DNA of 64,000 nt from Paludisphaera rhizosphaerae (GTDB lineage: Bacteria > Planctomycetota > Planctomycetia > Isosphaerales > Isosphaeraceae): positions 310,001-374,000 of the forward strand of contig NZ_JAALCR010000002.1 of the NCBI RefSeq assembly GCF_011065895.1, given 5' to 3'. The notes below the pieces were generated by a model. It was not told the origin of the DNA and ran no database searches. It saw only the letters and a program-made list of their open reading frames with translations. Of this stretch, positions 51,310 through 59,150 are shown one piece after another (the stretch's first letter is position 1; each line of letters opens with the position of its first letter). The position numbers and the translations under genes were made by a program.

Positions 51310-52464
51310 ATGATCTACCTGGACAACGCCGCCACCAGCTTCCCCAAGCCCGAGCCGGTTTATCAGGAACTCGACCGCTTCGCCCGCACGTCGCTGGCCA
51401 ACCCCGGCCGAGCGGGGCATCGCATGGCCATGGCCGCCGAGAAGACGCTCGACGACGTCCGCCACGCCCTCAACCAGTTCTTCCGCGGCGAGTCGCCCGA
51501 CCGCTGGGCCTTCACGCTCAACTGCACCGACGCCCTCAACATGGCGATCAAGGGCGTCCTGCGCGACGGCGACCACGTCGTGCTGACGGATCTGGAGCAC
51601 AACTCGATCAGCCGTCCCATCCGCGCCCTCGAGAAGGCTGGTCGGATCACCTCGACCCGCGTCGTCTCGCGCGAAGGCTACGTTACAGCCGAGGACGTCG
51701 CCGCGGCGATCACTCCCAAGACCCGCCTTGTGGCCATGACGCACGCCAGCAACGTGCTGGGAACCGTCCAACCGATCGAGGACGTGGCGAAGGCCGTTCG
51801 CGCCGCCGACGCACTCCTTCTGATCGACGCGGCCCAGTCCGCAGGCGTGGTTCCGATCGACCTGAAGGAAACGCCGATCGACCTTCTCGCTCTCCCCGGC
51901 CACAAGGGGCTCTACGGTCCGACCGGGACCGGGACCTTGTATCTCGGCCCCCGAGTCGATGGTCGGGTCAATGCCTGGCGCGAAGGAGGCACCGGAGGCG
52001 ATTCGTCGAGCGAAACCCAGCCCGATCTTCGGCCTTACTTCTACGAGGCGGGCTCGCCCAACGTCCTGGGCGTGGCCGGCCTGGGCAAGGGCATCGCCTG
52101 GGTCGCCGAGCGTGGAGTCGAGGCGCTCCGCAAGCACGAGGTCGAACTTCTCCAGCAGGTCGTCGATTGGGCGGAGCACGCCGACGGCTGGCGCGTCGCG
52201 GGACTTTGGGACCCTGAGCGGCACGCGGGGGCTCTCTCGCTGTTCACGCCGGAGGGGATCTCTCCGCAGGAGTTGGCCGGCATCCTCGACGTCTCATTCG
52301 ACATCGCCGTTCGACCGGGACTTCACTGCGCTCCTTACATCCACCGGAATCTGGGCTCGTTCCCGGACGGGCTGCTGCGACTCTCGCCGTCGCCGTTCAC
52401 AAGCCACGACGACATCCGGCAATTCCTGGACGCCTTGTCGGAGATCACGGCAGGCGTCGTGTGA
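51310..52464 (+). CDS. Class V aminotransferase-fold cysteine desulfurase
   Basis: A 384-residue PLP enzyme of the SufS/CsdA-like type that removes sulfur from cysteine as persulfide. The PLP Lys199 is in PGHKGLYGPTG, the H-rich DLEHNSISRP and IDAAQSAG segments are present, and the sulfur-carrying Cys340 is in RPGLHCAPY. The ATG at 51310 gives the standard family start (IYLDNAATSFPKPEPV); an upstream TTG is less likely. The stop-to-start gap after the E1 gene is 23 bases. It would be the sulfur donor for the carrier. Confidence 0.93.
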   Translation: MIYLDNAATSFPKPEPVYQELDRFARTSLANPGRAGHRMAMAAEKTLDDVRHALNQFFRGESPDRWAFTLNCTDALNMAIKGVLRDGDHVVLTDLEHNSISRPIRALEKAGRITSTRVVSREGYVTAEDVAAAITPKTRLVAMTHASNVLGTVQPIEDVAKAVRAADALLLIDAAQSAGVVPIDLKETPIDLLALPGHKGLYGPTGTGTLYLGPRVDGRVNAWREGGTGGDSSSETQPDLRPYFYEAGSPNVLGVAGLGKGIAWVAERGVEALRKHEVELLQQVVDWAEHADGWRVAGLWDPERHAGALSLFTPEGISPQELAGILDVSFDIAVRPGLHCAPYIHRNLGSFPDGLLRLSPSPFTSHDDIRQFLDALSEITAGVV

Positions 52465-52582
52465 GGACCTCGGGGTTTCGCCGAGAGCTGCGTTCCGCAT
52501 AAGATTGAGGCTGCCGCTCCTCGTCGACGCGAGGGGCGACGGCCTCTTTCTCGTAGGGTTTCAAACGAAGGATTCCCGCCCG

Positions 52583-53806
52583 ATGTCGCTCGCCGGCCTG
52601 TTCGCGGTCCTCGTCATCGGCCTTAATTTGCTCGCCCTGCCCTTCGTCCTGATGCTGCTCCTTTCGGCGGTGTCAGCGATGTTCTCCTCGCGGAAGACGA
52701 AGCTTCTTCAAACTCCGGAATCACGCTTCCTCATTGTCATTCCCGCCCATGACGAACGAGTCGGCATCGCCCAGACCGTCCAGAGCTGCAGGGCGCAGGA
52801 CTACCCGATCGAGCGTTTCTCAGTCCTGGTGATCGCCGACAACTGCACCGACGACACCGCGGCCATCGCGGAAGCCGAGGGCGCGGAGGTCGTCGTCCGC
52901 CAGACCCCCGACAAACGCACGAAAGGATACGCCCTTGAGTATCTGATCGAGCAGCTCCAGGCTTCGGGCCGGTTCGATCAGCTTGAGGCTCTCGTCGTCA
53001 TCGACGCCGACACCGTCGCCTCCGCCGACTTGCTGCGAAAGTTCGACGCCAAGATTCGCGAGGGGCACGACTGGATTCAATGCTACTACACGGTCGCGAA
53101 CGCCGACGCCTCGTGGCGGACGCGGCTCATGACGTACGCCTTCAGCCTGGTTAACGGCGTCGCCCCGTTCGGGCTCTTCAAGCTGGGCCTCAGCTCGCCG
53201 CTGAACGGCAATGGGATGTGCTTCACCACTCGGGGCCTGCGTCGCGTTCCCTGGAAAGCCTATGGACTCGTCGAGGATTACGAGTATTCCTGGATCGTCC
53301 GGATGGCCGGCGAGCGGATCGCCTTCGTCCCGGACGCGACCGTGAAAGCGACGATGCTGGAACAGGGAGGCGAAGCCGCCGCCAACCAGCGTCGGCGCTG
53401 GGAGTTCGGCCGCAAGGAGATCAAGAAGCGGCTCTTCTGGAAGGTCCTTCGCGACCGCCGCATGGGACTTCTCGAACGCCTGGCGTCGGCCGTCGAGTTG
53501 AAGACGCCGCCGATGATGAAGTTGCTGGCTGGTCTGGCGTTTCTGGCGATCTTGAATATCATCGCGGCTCTGGCGTTCGCCGATCCGCTGGTTCATCCGG
53601 CGGCATGGGTCCTGTTGGGCTCGTGTCTCTTGATGATCGCAGCGGTCGGGCTGTACGCTCTGTCGCCGTTCGTCGTCTTCGACCTTCCGCTCAGCTATCT
53701 CGGGACTCTGGCGTACATTCCGATCTACGCGATCTGGAAATTGACCATCAAGCTCGGCGAGAAGCCGACCCAATGGGTACGGACCGCCCGTACCGCCGAG
53801 CGCTGA
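52583..53806 (+). CDS. Glycosyltransferase family 2, membrane-anchored
   Basis: A 407-residue processive-type GT2. It begins with a helix (LFAVLVIGLNLLALPFVLML), then the GT-A domain with IPAHDERVGIAQTV, VIADNCTDDT and DADT, the NGNGMCF and EDYEY motifs and QRRRWEFGR (the QxxRW box), and ends with three hydrophobic helices. It may make cellulose-like or other surface glycan. ATG 52583 has GAAGGAT upstream. It lies 118 bases after the desulfurase but is probably unrelated in function. Confidence 0.9.
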   Translation: MSLAGLFAVLVIGLNLLALPFVLMLLLSAVSAMFSSRKTKLLQTPESRFLIVIPAHDERVGIAQTVQSCRAQDYPIERFSVLVIADNCTDDTAAIAEAEGAEVVVRQTPDKRTKGYALEYLIEQLQASGRFDQLEALVVIDADTVASADLLRKFDAKIREGHDWIQCYYTVANADASWRTRLMTYAFSLVNGVAPFGLFKLGLSSPLNGNGMCFTTRGLRRVPWKAYGLVEDYEYSWIVRMAGERIAFVPDATVKATMLEQGGEAAANQRRRWEFGRKEIKKRLFWKVLRDRRMGLLERLASAVELKTPPMMKLLAGLAFLAILNIIAALAFADPLVHPAAWVLLGSCLLMIAAVGLYALSPFVVFDLPLSYLGTLAYIPIYAIWKLTIKLGEKPTQWVRTARTAER

Positions 53807-53815
53807 GGTGCGAGG

Positions 53816-53840
53816 CCTCCCTTCCGCCGCGGAACGGAGG
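53816..53840 (+). terminator. Possible terminator after GT2
   Basis: CCTCC-c-TTCC pairs with GGAA-c-GGAGG around a five-base loop, 10 bases past the stop codon. There is only a weak T-containing tail. Confidence 0.4.
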
Positions 53841-54071
53841 TGCATCTTGTAAACCCCGTTAGAATGCTGTCAGATGGGGTCGTTGCCAAGGGTTCTGGGA
53901 AGGGCGAGTCGAGGTATCAAGGATGCGGCTGACCCGCATCCCGCCATCCACTCAAAGTCCCCGTTCGGTCGACCCGAACGCCGGCCCTTTTTGTGGGCAA
54001 GTTCGCATACGCTCTGATGCGGTCGCGCTCTCGTCTGACGCGTCCGTGGGCGTTGCAGGAGAAGAAAATCG

Positions 54072-55076
54072 ATGTCCGTTCGCGTCGGTATCAACGGTTT
54101 CGGTCGCATCGGGCGCCTGGTCTTTCGAGTCCTGGCCCAAAACCCCAGCAAATTCGACGTCGTCGCGATCAACGACCTGGCTGATCCCAAGCACCTGGCT
54201 TACCTGCTGAAGTACGACAGCGTTCACGGCCCGTTCGACGGCACCGTCGAAGCGGCTGAGAAGGCCCTGATCGTCAACGGCAAGAAGATCGCGATCACGT
54301 CCGAGAAGGACCCCGTCAACCTGCCGTGGAAGTCCCTCGGCTGCCAGATCGCCCTTGAGTCGACCGGCTTCTTCACCAGCAAGGAGCAGCTCAAGAAGCA
54401 CCTCGACGCCGGCGCCGACCGCGTCATCCTGAGCGCCCCCGCCAAGGATGAGCTGGACGCCACGATCGTTCTGGGCGTGAACGACTCGGTCATCAGCAAG
54501 GACCTGAAGATCGTCTCGAACGCCTCCTGCACGACGAACTGCCTGGCCCCGCTCGCCAAGGTGCTCAACGACACCTTCGGCATCGAAAAGGGCCTGATGA
54601 CGACGATCCACGCCTACACGAACGACCAGCGCGTGGCTGACCAGATCCACAGCGACCTCTACCGCTCCCGCGCTGCGGCGATCAACATGATCCCGACCAA
54701 GACGGGCGCCGCCAAGGCCGTCGGCGAGGTCATCCCCGAGCTGAAGGGCAAGCTCACGGGCTTCGCCATGCGGGTTCCGGTTCCCGACGGCTCGGTCGTC
54801 GACCTGACCGCGATTCTCAAGAAGAGCGTCACCAAGGACGAGGTCAACGCCGCGGTCAAGGCCGCCGCTGAAGGCCCGCTCAAGGGGATCCTCGAGTACA
54901 ACCCGGATCCGATCGTCTCCAGCGACATCGTCGGCAACCCCCACTCCTCGATCTTCGTCCCCGACCAGACGATCGTCATGGACGGCACGATGATCAAGGT
55001 CCTCTCGTGGTACGACAACGAGTGGGGCTACTCGAACCGCACCGCCGAGCTGATCGAGAAGCTGGGCGCCCTCTGA
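54072..55076 (+). CDS. gap: Glyceraldehyde-3-phosphate dehydrogenase, type I
   Basis: Central glycolytic enzyme converting glyceraldehyde 3-phosphate to 1,3-bisphosphoglycerate with NAD. The 334-residue protein has [13 protein letters not shown] at the N-terminus, the catalytic Cys in [13 protein letters not shown], and [11 protein letters not shown] near the end. A CAGGAGAAG ribosome-binding site precedes the ATG. pgk follows on the same strand, an arrangement common in bacteria. Confidence 0.98.
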   Translation: MSVRVGINGFGRIGRLVFRVLAQNPSKFDVVAINDLADPKHLAYLLKYDSVHGPFDGTVEAAEKALIVNGKKIAITSEKDPVNLPWKSLGCQIALESTGFFTSKEQLKKHLDAGADRVILSAPAKDELDATIVLGVNDSVISKDLKIVSNASCTTNCLAPLAKVLNDTFGIEKGLMTTIHAYTNDQRVADQIHSDLYRSRAAAINMIPTKTGAAKAVGEVIPELKGKLTGFAMRVPVPDGSVVDLTAILKKSVTKDEVNAAVKAAAEGPLKGILEYNPDPIVSSDIVGNPHSSIFVPDQTIVMDGTMIKVLSWYDNEWGYSNRTAELIEKLGAL

Positions 55077-55095
55077 CCCGACTTTGATCCACGAC

Positions 55096-55122
55096 GGCGG
55101 GGGGCTCTTCCGAGCCCCCGCC
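55096..55122 (+). terminator. GC hairpin between gap and pgk
   Basis: GGCGGGGGGCTC pairs with GAGCCCCCGCC (one bulge) around TTCC, 20 bases after the gap stop. No T-run follows, so it may attenuate or stabilise rather than end the transcript. Confidence 0.45.
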
Positions 55123-55213
55123 CTCTCATCCGGCCCGCTTCGACGCCGTCCCCGGTCCACCGGGGCCCGTGACGGAGCGGGCCTTGTTTCTATACTCCCA
55201 TCAGGATACTCCG

Positions 55214-56404
55214 ATGCCCAAGCAGACGGTCCGCGACCTCGACGTGAAGGGGAAGAAGGTCCTCGTCCGGGTCGACTTCAACGTGCCCCAGACCAAGGAC
55301 GGCGAGGTCGCCGACGACCGCCGGATCCGCTCCGCCCTGCCGACGCTCAAGGACGTCCTCGACCGCGGCGGCTCGCTCATTCTCATCAGCCACCTCGGCC
55401 GCCCCAAGGGCGACCCGGCCACCGACGCTCCGTTCAAGCTCGACAAGGTCGCCGCCAAGCTCTCCCAGTTGATCGGCAAGCCCGTGGAGAAGGCCGACGA
55501 CACGGTCGGCCCCAGCGCCCAGAAGCTCGCCGCCGACCTGAAGCCCGGCGGGATCCTGGTACTGGAGAACGTCCGCTTCAACAAGGGCGAGAAGAAGGGG
55601 GACCCCGAGTTCGCCAAGGCCCTCGCCTCTCTCGGCGACGCTTACGTCAACGACGCCTTCGGCACCTGCCACCGCGACGAGGCCTCGATGGTCGCCCTCC
55701 CCGAGCAGTTCCCGGCCGACAAGCGGGCGATCGGCTTCCTCGTCGAGAAGGAACTCAAGATCCTCGACACCCTCCTCAAGAACCCCGGCCACCCTTATGT
55801 GGCCGTCATGGGCGGAGCGAAGGTGTCGGACAAGATCCTGGTGATCGAAAGCCTGCTGAAGGAGGTCGACAAGATCCTCGTCGGCGGGGCGATGACCTAC
55901 ACCTTTCTGAAGGCCCAGGGTCACGAGATCGGCAAGAGCCTCGTCGAACTGGACAAGCTCGAAGTGGCCAAAAAGCTGCTCGAGACGGCCGGCGGCAAGA
56001 TCGTGCTTCCCGTCGATCACCTGATCGCCGACAAGCCGAGCGAAGGCGCCGAGACCAAGGCCACCGAAGGCGTCGACATCCCCGAAGGATGGTTCGGGAT
56101 GGACATCGGCCCGAAGACGATCGCCGAGTACGCCAAGATCATCAAGGAAGCCGGCACGGTCGTCTGGAACGGGCCGATGGGGATGTTCGAGGTCGAGGCC
56201 TTCGCCAAGGGAACGAAGGCCGTCGCCGAGGCCCTGGCCGAGTCGAACGGCGTGACCGCCGTCGGCGGCGGCGAGTCGGCCGAGGCCGTTGAGAAGTTCG
56301 GCTACGCCGAGAAGGTCAGCCACGTCTCGACGGGCGGCGGCGCCTTCCTCGAATCGCTCGAAGGCAAGGCGTTCAACTCGATCAAGGTCATCCCTGATCG
56401 TTGA
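55214..56404 (+). CDS. pgk: Phosphoglycerate kinase
   Basis: A 396-residue glycolytic enzyme that makes ATP from 1,3-bisphosphoglycerate. It has VLVRVDFNVPQ, SHLGRPKG, LENVRFNKGEKKGD, VMGGAKVSDKI and the C-terminal GGGESAEAVEKFG loop. The ATG at 55214 gives the normal start. Immediately downstream is a strong terminator. Confidence 0.98.
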   Translation: MPKQTVRDLDVKGKKVLVRVDFNVPQTKDGEVADDRRIRSALPTLKDVLDRGGSLILISHLGRPKGDPATDAPFKLDKVAAKLSQLIGKPVEKADDTVGPSAQKLAADLKPGGILVLENVRFNKGEKKGDPEFAKALASLGDAYVNDAFGTCHRDEASMVALPEQFPADKRAIGFLVEKELKILDTLLKNPGHPYVAVMGGAKVSDKILVIESLLKEVDKILVGGAMTYTFLKAQGHEIGKSLVELDKLEVAKKLLETAGGKIVLPVDHLIADKPSEGAETKATEGVDIPEGWFGMDIGPKTIAEYAKIIKEAGTVVWNGPMGMFEVEAFAKGTKAVAEALAESNGVTAVGGGESAEAVEKFGYAEKVSHVSTGGGAFLESLEGKAFNSIKVIPDR

Positions 56405-56430
56405 TCCTCGCTGCCGCGACGAGACGACGA

Positions 56431-56477
56431 GGCCCGCGCGACCCGACACTCCGGGTCGCGCGGGCCTGTTTCGTTTT
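56431..56477 (+). terminator. Strong terminator after pgk
   Basis: A perfect 15-bp GC stem (GGCCCGCGCGACCCG, 56431-56445, with its complement at 56452-56466, six-base loop) is followed by TGTTTCGTTTT. It stands 27 bases past the pgk stop and also separates pgk from the convergent lipoprotein gene. Confidence 0.8.
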
Positions 56478-56485
56478 GTGTTCGA

Positions 56486-56854
56486 TCAGCGATGGACTTC
56501 GACAGTCGGAGCCGTGCTGACGACGGCCGGAGGCGCACCGGTGAAGATCTGACGGACCTCGCCGACCATGCCGGCGGGGACGCCGATGAAGGTGGCGGCC
56601 GCGGCCTTCACAACCCGGTTATCGCCCGAGGTGTCCCAGTATTCGCGGGGCTTGTAGAGCAGCGGGTGGCGATCGACGACCGACGAGGCGGTCGTCGTCG
56701 CGGGGGCGTCGAGATAGGCCTTGTCCTCGGCGTCGAGGCCGGAGAGCACCGGCTCGTTGGCGATGCTGCGCCGCTTCCCCGCACCGTGGCAGCCCGCCGT
56801 CGTCAGAACGGCCGCAGCCAGGATCAGGTACGCGATAAACCTTGACCTGTTCAT
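56486..56854 (-). CDS. Lipoprotein, uncharacterised
   Basis: A 122-residue protein with signal peptide (FIAYLILAAAVLTTAGC) and lipobox TAGC. The mature part has PLLYKPREYWDTSGDNRVVK and a hydrophobic patch ATFIGVPAGMVGEVRQIF, without a recognised domain. The strand is opposite to pgk. A CAP-domain lipoprotein-like gene lies just upstream on the same strand. Confidence 0.75.
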   Translation of the reverse strand: MNRSRFIAYLILAAAVLTTAGCHGAGKRRSIANEPVLSGLDAEDKAYLDAPATTTASSVVDRHPLLYKPREYWDTSGDNRVVKAAAATFIGVPAGMVGEVRQIFTGAPPAVVSTAPTVEVHR

Positions 56855-56958
56855 GATCCTCCGTCCTTACGTCGGGTCGACGCGCATGTGTTGGCGATCC
56901 GGTCGTCCCTCCCGGATCCACCTCAAACATATCCGACGGATTTGGAGCGAGCCGGCGA

Positions 56959-57516
56959 TCATCGCCTTGCAGGGAGTCCGAATGTAACGCACCAGTACGG
57001 CGTACCGTCTTTGCCGGCTGCGTAACCGAACCCTACCTGGCTGAATCCGCCCTGGATGTTCTTGCGGTGCGGGGGGCTCGTCAGCCAGCCTCGCATCACG
57101 GTCTCGGGAGTGTAATGGCCGTAGGCGATGTTCTCGCCGCATCGCCTGTAACGATAGCCCAGCCTTTGAATGCGCTCCGCGACGTCCGACCCGTCCGCGC
57201 CGGTGTGCGTCATCTTGGCTCGCGCGGCCATCTCCTCCGCATGCGCCTGAGCCGCTTCCTGCAGGATTCGACTGACCTCCAATTTCGGCGACTTCTTCTC
57301 AGCCCGGGCGCGGTTGTGGAAAGTCAGAAGGGACTCCCGCACCTGATCCAGTTCCATGGGGCCAGGTCGATCGGGCCTCGGCCAGGGTGCATCCAGATCG
57401 TCGGGCGTCGTCAGCGGCTTCGGCCAGATCTGGATCGAGACGCAGCCCAAGGTCACCGACAGAACGACTGCCAGGGCCGCAAACACTCCGGTCGATCGGA
57501 ATCTGACGAATGACAT
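56959..57516 (-). CDS. CAP domain-containing lipoprotein (SCP/PR-1 superfamily)
   Basis: A 185-residue exported protein. Signal peptide and lipobox TLGC are at residues 9-25. The CAP domain spans about 60-185 with NRARAEKKSPKLEVSRILQE, AAQAHAEEMAA, MTHTG, and GENIAYGHYTPETVMRGWL followed by SPPHRKNI. The His and Glu of the cavity (MTHTG and GENIA) are kept. Function in bacteria is mostly unknown, sometimes linked to cell wall. The ATG at 57516 is favoured because it puts the signal at the N-terminus; an upstream ATG at 57531 exists. Confidence 0.88.
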   Translation of the reverse strand: MSFVRFRSTGVFAALAVVLSVTLGCVSIQIWPKPLTTPDDLDAPWPRPDRPGPMELDQVRESLLTFHNRARAEKKSPKLEVSRILQEAAQAHAEEMAARAKMTHTGADGSDVAERIQRLGYRYRRCGENIAYGHYTPETVMRGWLTSPPHRKNIQGGFSQVGFGYAAGKDGTPYWCVTFGLPARR

Positions 57517-57630
57517 GATCGGGCGGTGCACCAGGACGGGACGAGAGTCGAAGCATGGGCGAATCGACCTTCACATGCGTATCATACTCTAGGGATCACG
57601 ATCGAGCCTTCCCGCCTTCTGAATCGCCGC

Positions 57631-58476
57631 ATGCCAAATTCCTGTCACTTCATCGCCCTGGACCTTGAGACGACCGGGCTCGACCCGCGCTCGGATCGAG
57701 TGATCGAGATCGGGGCGTTGATCTGCGACGGGGAAGGGAGGACCCTCGAGACCTTCGAGCGGCTGATCAACCCCGGCCGTCCGATCGGTCCCCTGGCGTC
57801 CCAGATCAACGGGCTCTGCGACTCGGATCTCATCGGCGCTCCCCCGGCGAGCGTCGTTCTCGCCGAGCTAAACGAGCTGTTGCGTCGTGCGGAAAACGCC
57901 CCGCTGATCGCCCACAACGCAGCCTTCGACGCCGGCTTCCTGGGCATGGAGTTCACACGATCAGGAATGTCGATCCCGAATCGCCCGGTCCTGGACACGC
58001 TGCCGCTGGCGCGCTCGGTGCTCCCCGATCTGGAGAGCCACAGGCTCGATCGGCTTGTCGCCTACTTCGGGACCGGAGAGAAGGCTCGACATCGTGCGTT
58101 GGCGGATGCGAAAGCCGTAATAGATTTGTGGTTCCGCCTCGGCGGCCCGACGACGCCCCAGGCCGCGAGGGTCTCCTATCCGCTCCATGACGGGTCGCAG
58201 CCGGCGCCTCCTCCCCTCGGTTGGGAGCGGCTCGACGAGGCTGTCGCTCGAGGGATTGCCGTCCGCATCGCCTACACGGGAGGCTCGCGGGGGGAGGCGC
58301 CTCGCGTGGTGACCCCCCGGGCGTTCGCCCATCGCGGCGGCATCGCTTACCTGGTGGCCAGGTGCCATATCGACGCGATCGATAAGTCCTTTCGGCTCGA
58401 TCGAATCCGTTCCTACGAGGTCCTCGAAGAGCAGCGAAGGGGTGGCGAACCGTGGCGCGATTGCTCGTCAGCGTGA
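57631..58476 (+). CDS. DnaQ-like exonuclease fused to a WYL-type domain
   Basis: A 281-residue protein. The N-terminal part (about 1-175) is a DEDDh 3'-5' exonuclease: ALDLETTGLDP (Asp and Glu), INGLCDSDL, IAHNAAFDAGFL and HRALADAKAV (His and Asp), as in DNA polymerase III epsilon. The C-terminal part (about 200-275) looks like a WYL domain: VRIAYTGGSRGE, VTPRAFAHRGGIAYLVARC and KSFRLDRIRSYEV. WYL domains bind nucleic acids or nucleotides and often regulate defence or repair genes. It overlaps the next gene by 25 bases. Confidence 0.85.
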   Translation: MPNSCHFIALDLETTGLDPRSDRVIEIGALICDGEGRTLETFERLINPGRPIGPLASQINGLCDSDLIGAPPASVVLAELNELLRRAENAPLIAHNAAFDAGFLGMEFTRSGMSIPNRPVLDTLPLARSVLPDLESHRLDRLVAYFGTGEKARHRALADAKAVIDLWFRLGGPTTPQAARVSYPLHDGSQPAPPPLGWERLDEAVARGIAVRIAYTGGSRGEAPRVVTPRAFAHRGGIAYLVARCHIDAIDKSFRLDRIRSYEVLEEQRRGGEPWRDCSSA

Positions 58477-59150
58477 GGTCGGCCGAGGAGGCGAAGCGGG
58501 CTCTTGCTGGCGGGGCCTCGATCATCGACGTCAAAGAGCCGTCGAATGGATCACTCGGACGTGCAGCCTTCGAGACCTGGCGCGAGGTCTACCACGTTGT
58601 TCCCGCCGGCCTGCGGATGAGCGTCGCTCTGGGCGAACTTTCTGAGTGGCTCGGTGACTCTCAACCCGAGGTTCCGCCGAAAGCGCTCGACGGTGTCCGC
58701 TACTGCAAGGTGGGCTTCGCCGGCGTGGGCCCGAACTGGGTTGAGGAGTGGGCGGGTCTGGCGGATCGTCTGAACGCCCCTCGCGTTCAATGGATCGCGG
58801 TCGTCTATACCGACTGGAAGGCCGCCGGTGCTCCGTCGCCGACCTCGATCTTCAACACCAACTTTCGCTTCAACGGGGTCCTCTTCGACACCTGGGACAA
58901 GTCGAAGCCCGCTGTATGGACCTCCGAACTGATCGACCTCGCCGCGGAGTTCCGGGAAGATCAAAACGCCCTGGCCGTCGCCGGCGGGCTCACACGCGAG
59001 AACCTTGATGTGATCGCCGCGATCCGCCCCGACATCGTGGCGGTTCGCGGCGCGGTCTGCGAGGGGGGCGACCGCTTGCGAGACCTCGACCAGAGCCGCG
59101 TTGAGCAGTTGGCCGAGGTCGTCCGCAAGCTGCCGGAGCCTCGCCGTTAG
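58452..59150 (+). CDS. MfnB-like (5-formylfuran-3-yl)methyl phosphate synthase
   Basis: A 232-residue enzyme of the family that makes the furan precursor of methanofuran from two glyceraldehyde 3-phosphate molecules. It has the opening LLVSVRSAEEAKRALAGG, the DVKEPSNGSLG motif with the conserved Lys, the KVGFAG motif and the LFDTWDKSK segment. In planctomycetes a methanofuran-like cofactor serves the tetrahydromethanopterin-linked C1 pathway. The start is a GTG inside the end of the exonuclease-WYL gene. No other C1 genes are in the window. Confidence 0.85.
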   Translation: MARLLVSVRSAEEAKRALAGGASIIDVKEPSNGSLGRAAFETWREVYHVVPAGLRMSVALGELSEWLGDSQPEVPPKALDGVRYCKVGFAGVGPNWVEEWAGLADRLNAPRVQWIAVVYTDWKAAGAPSPTSIFNTNFRFNGVLFDTWDKSKPAVWTSELIDLAAEFREDQNALAVAGGLTRENLDVIAAIRPDIVAVRGAVCEGGDRLRDLDQSRVEQLAEVVRKLPEPRR

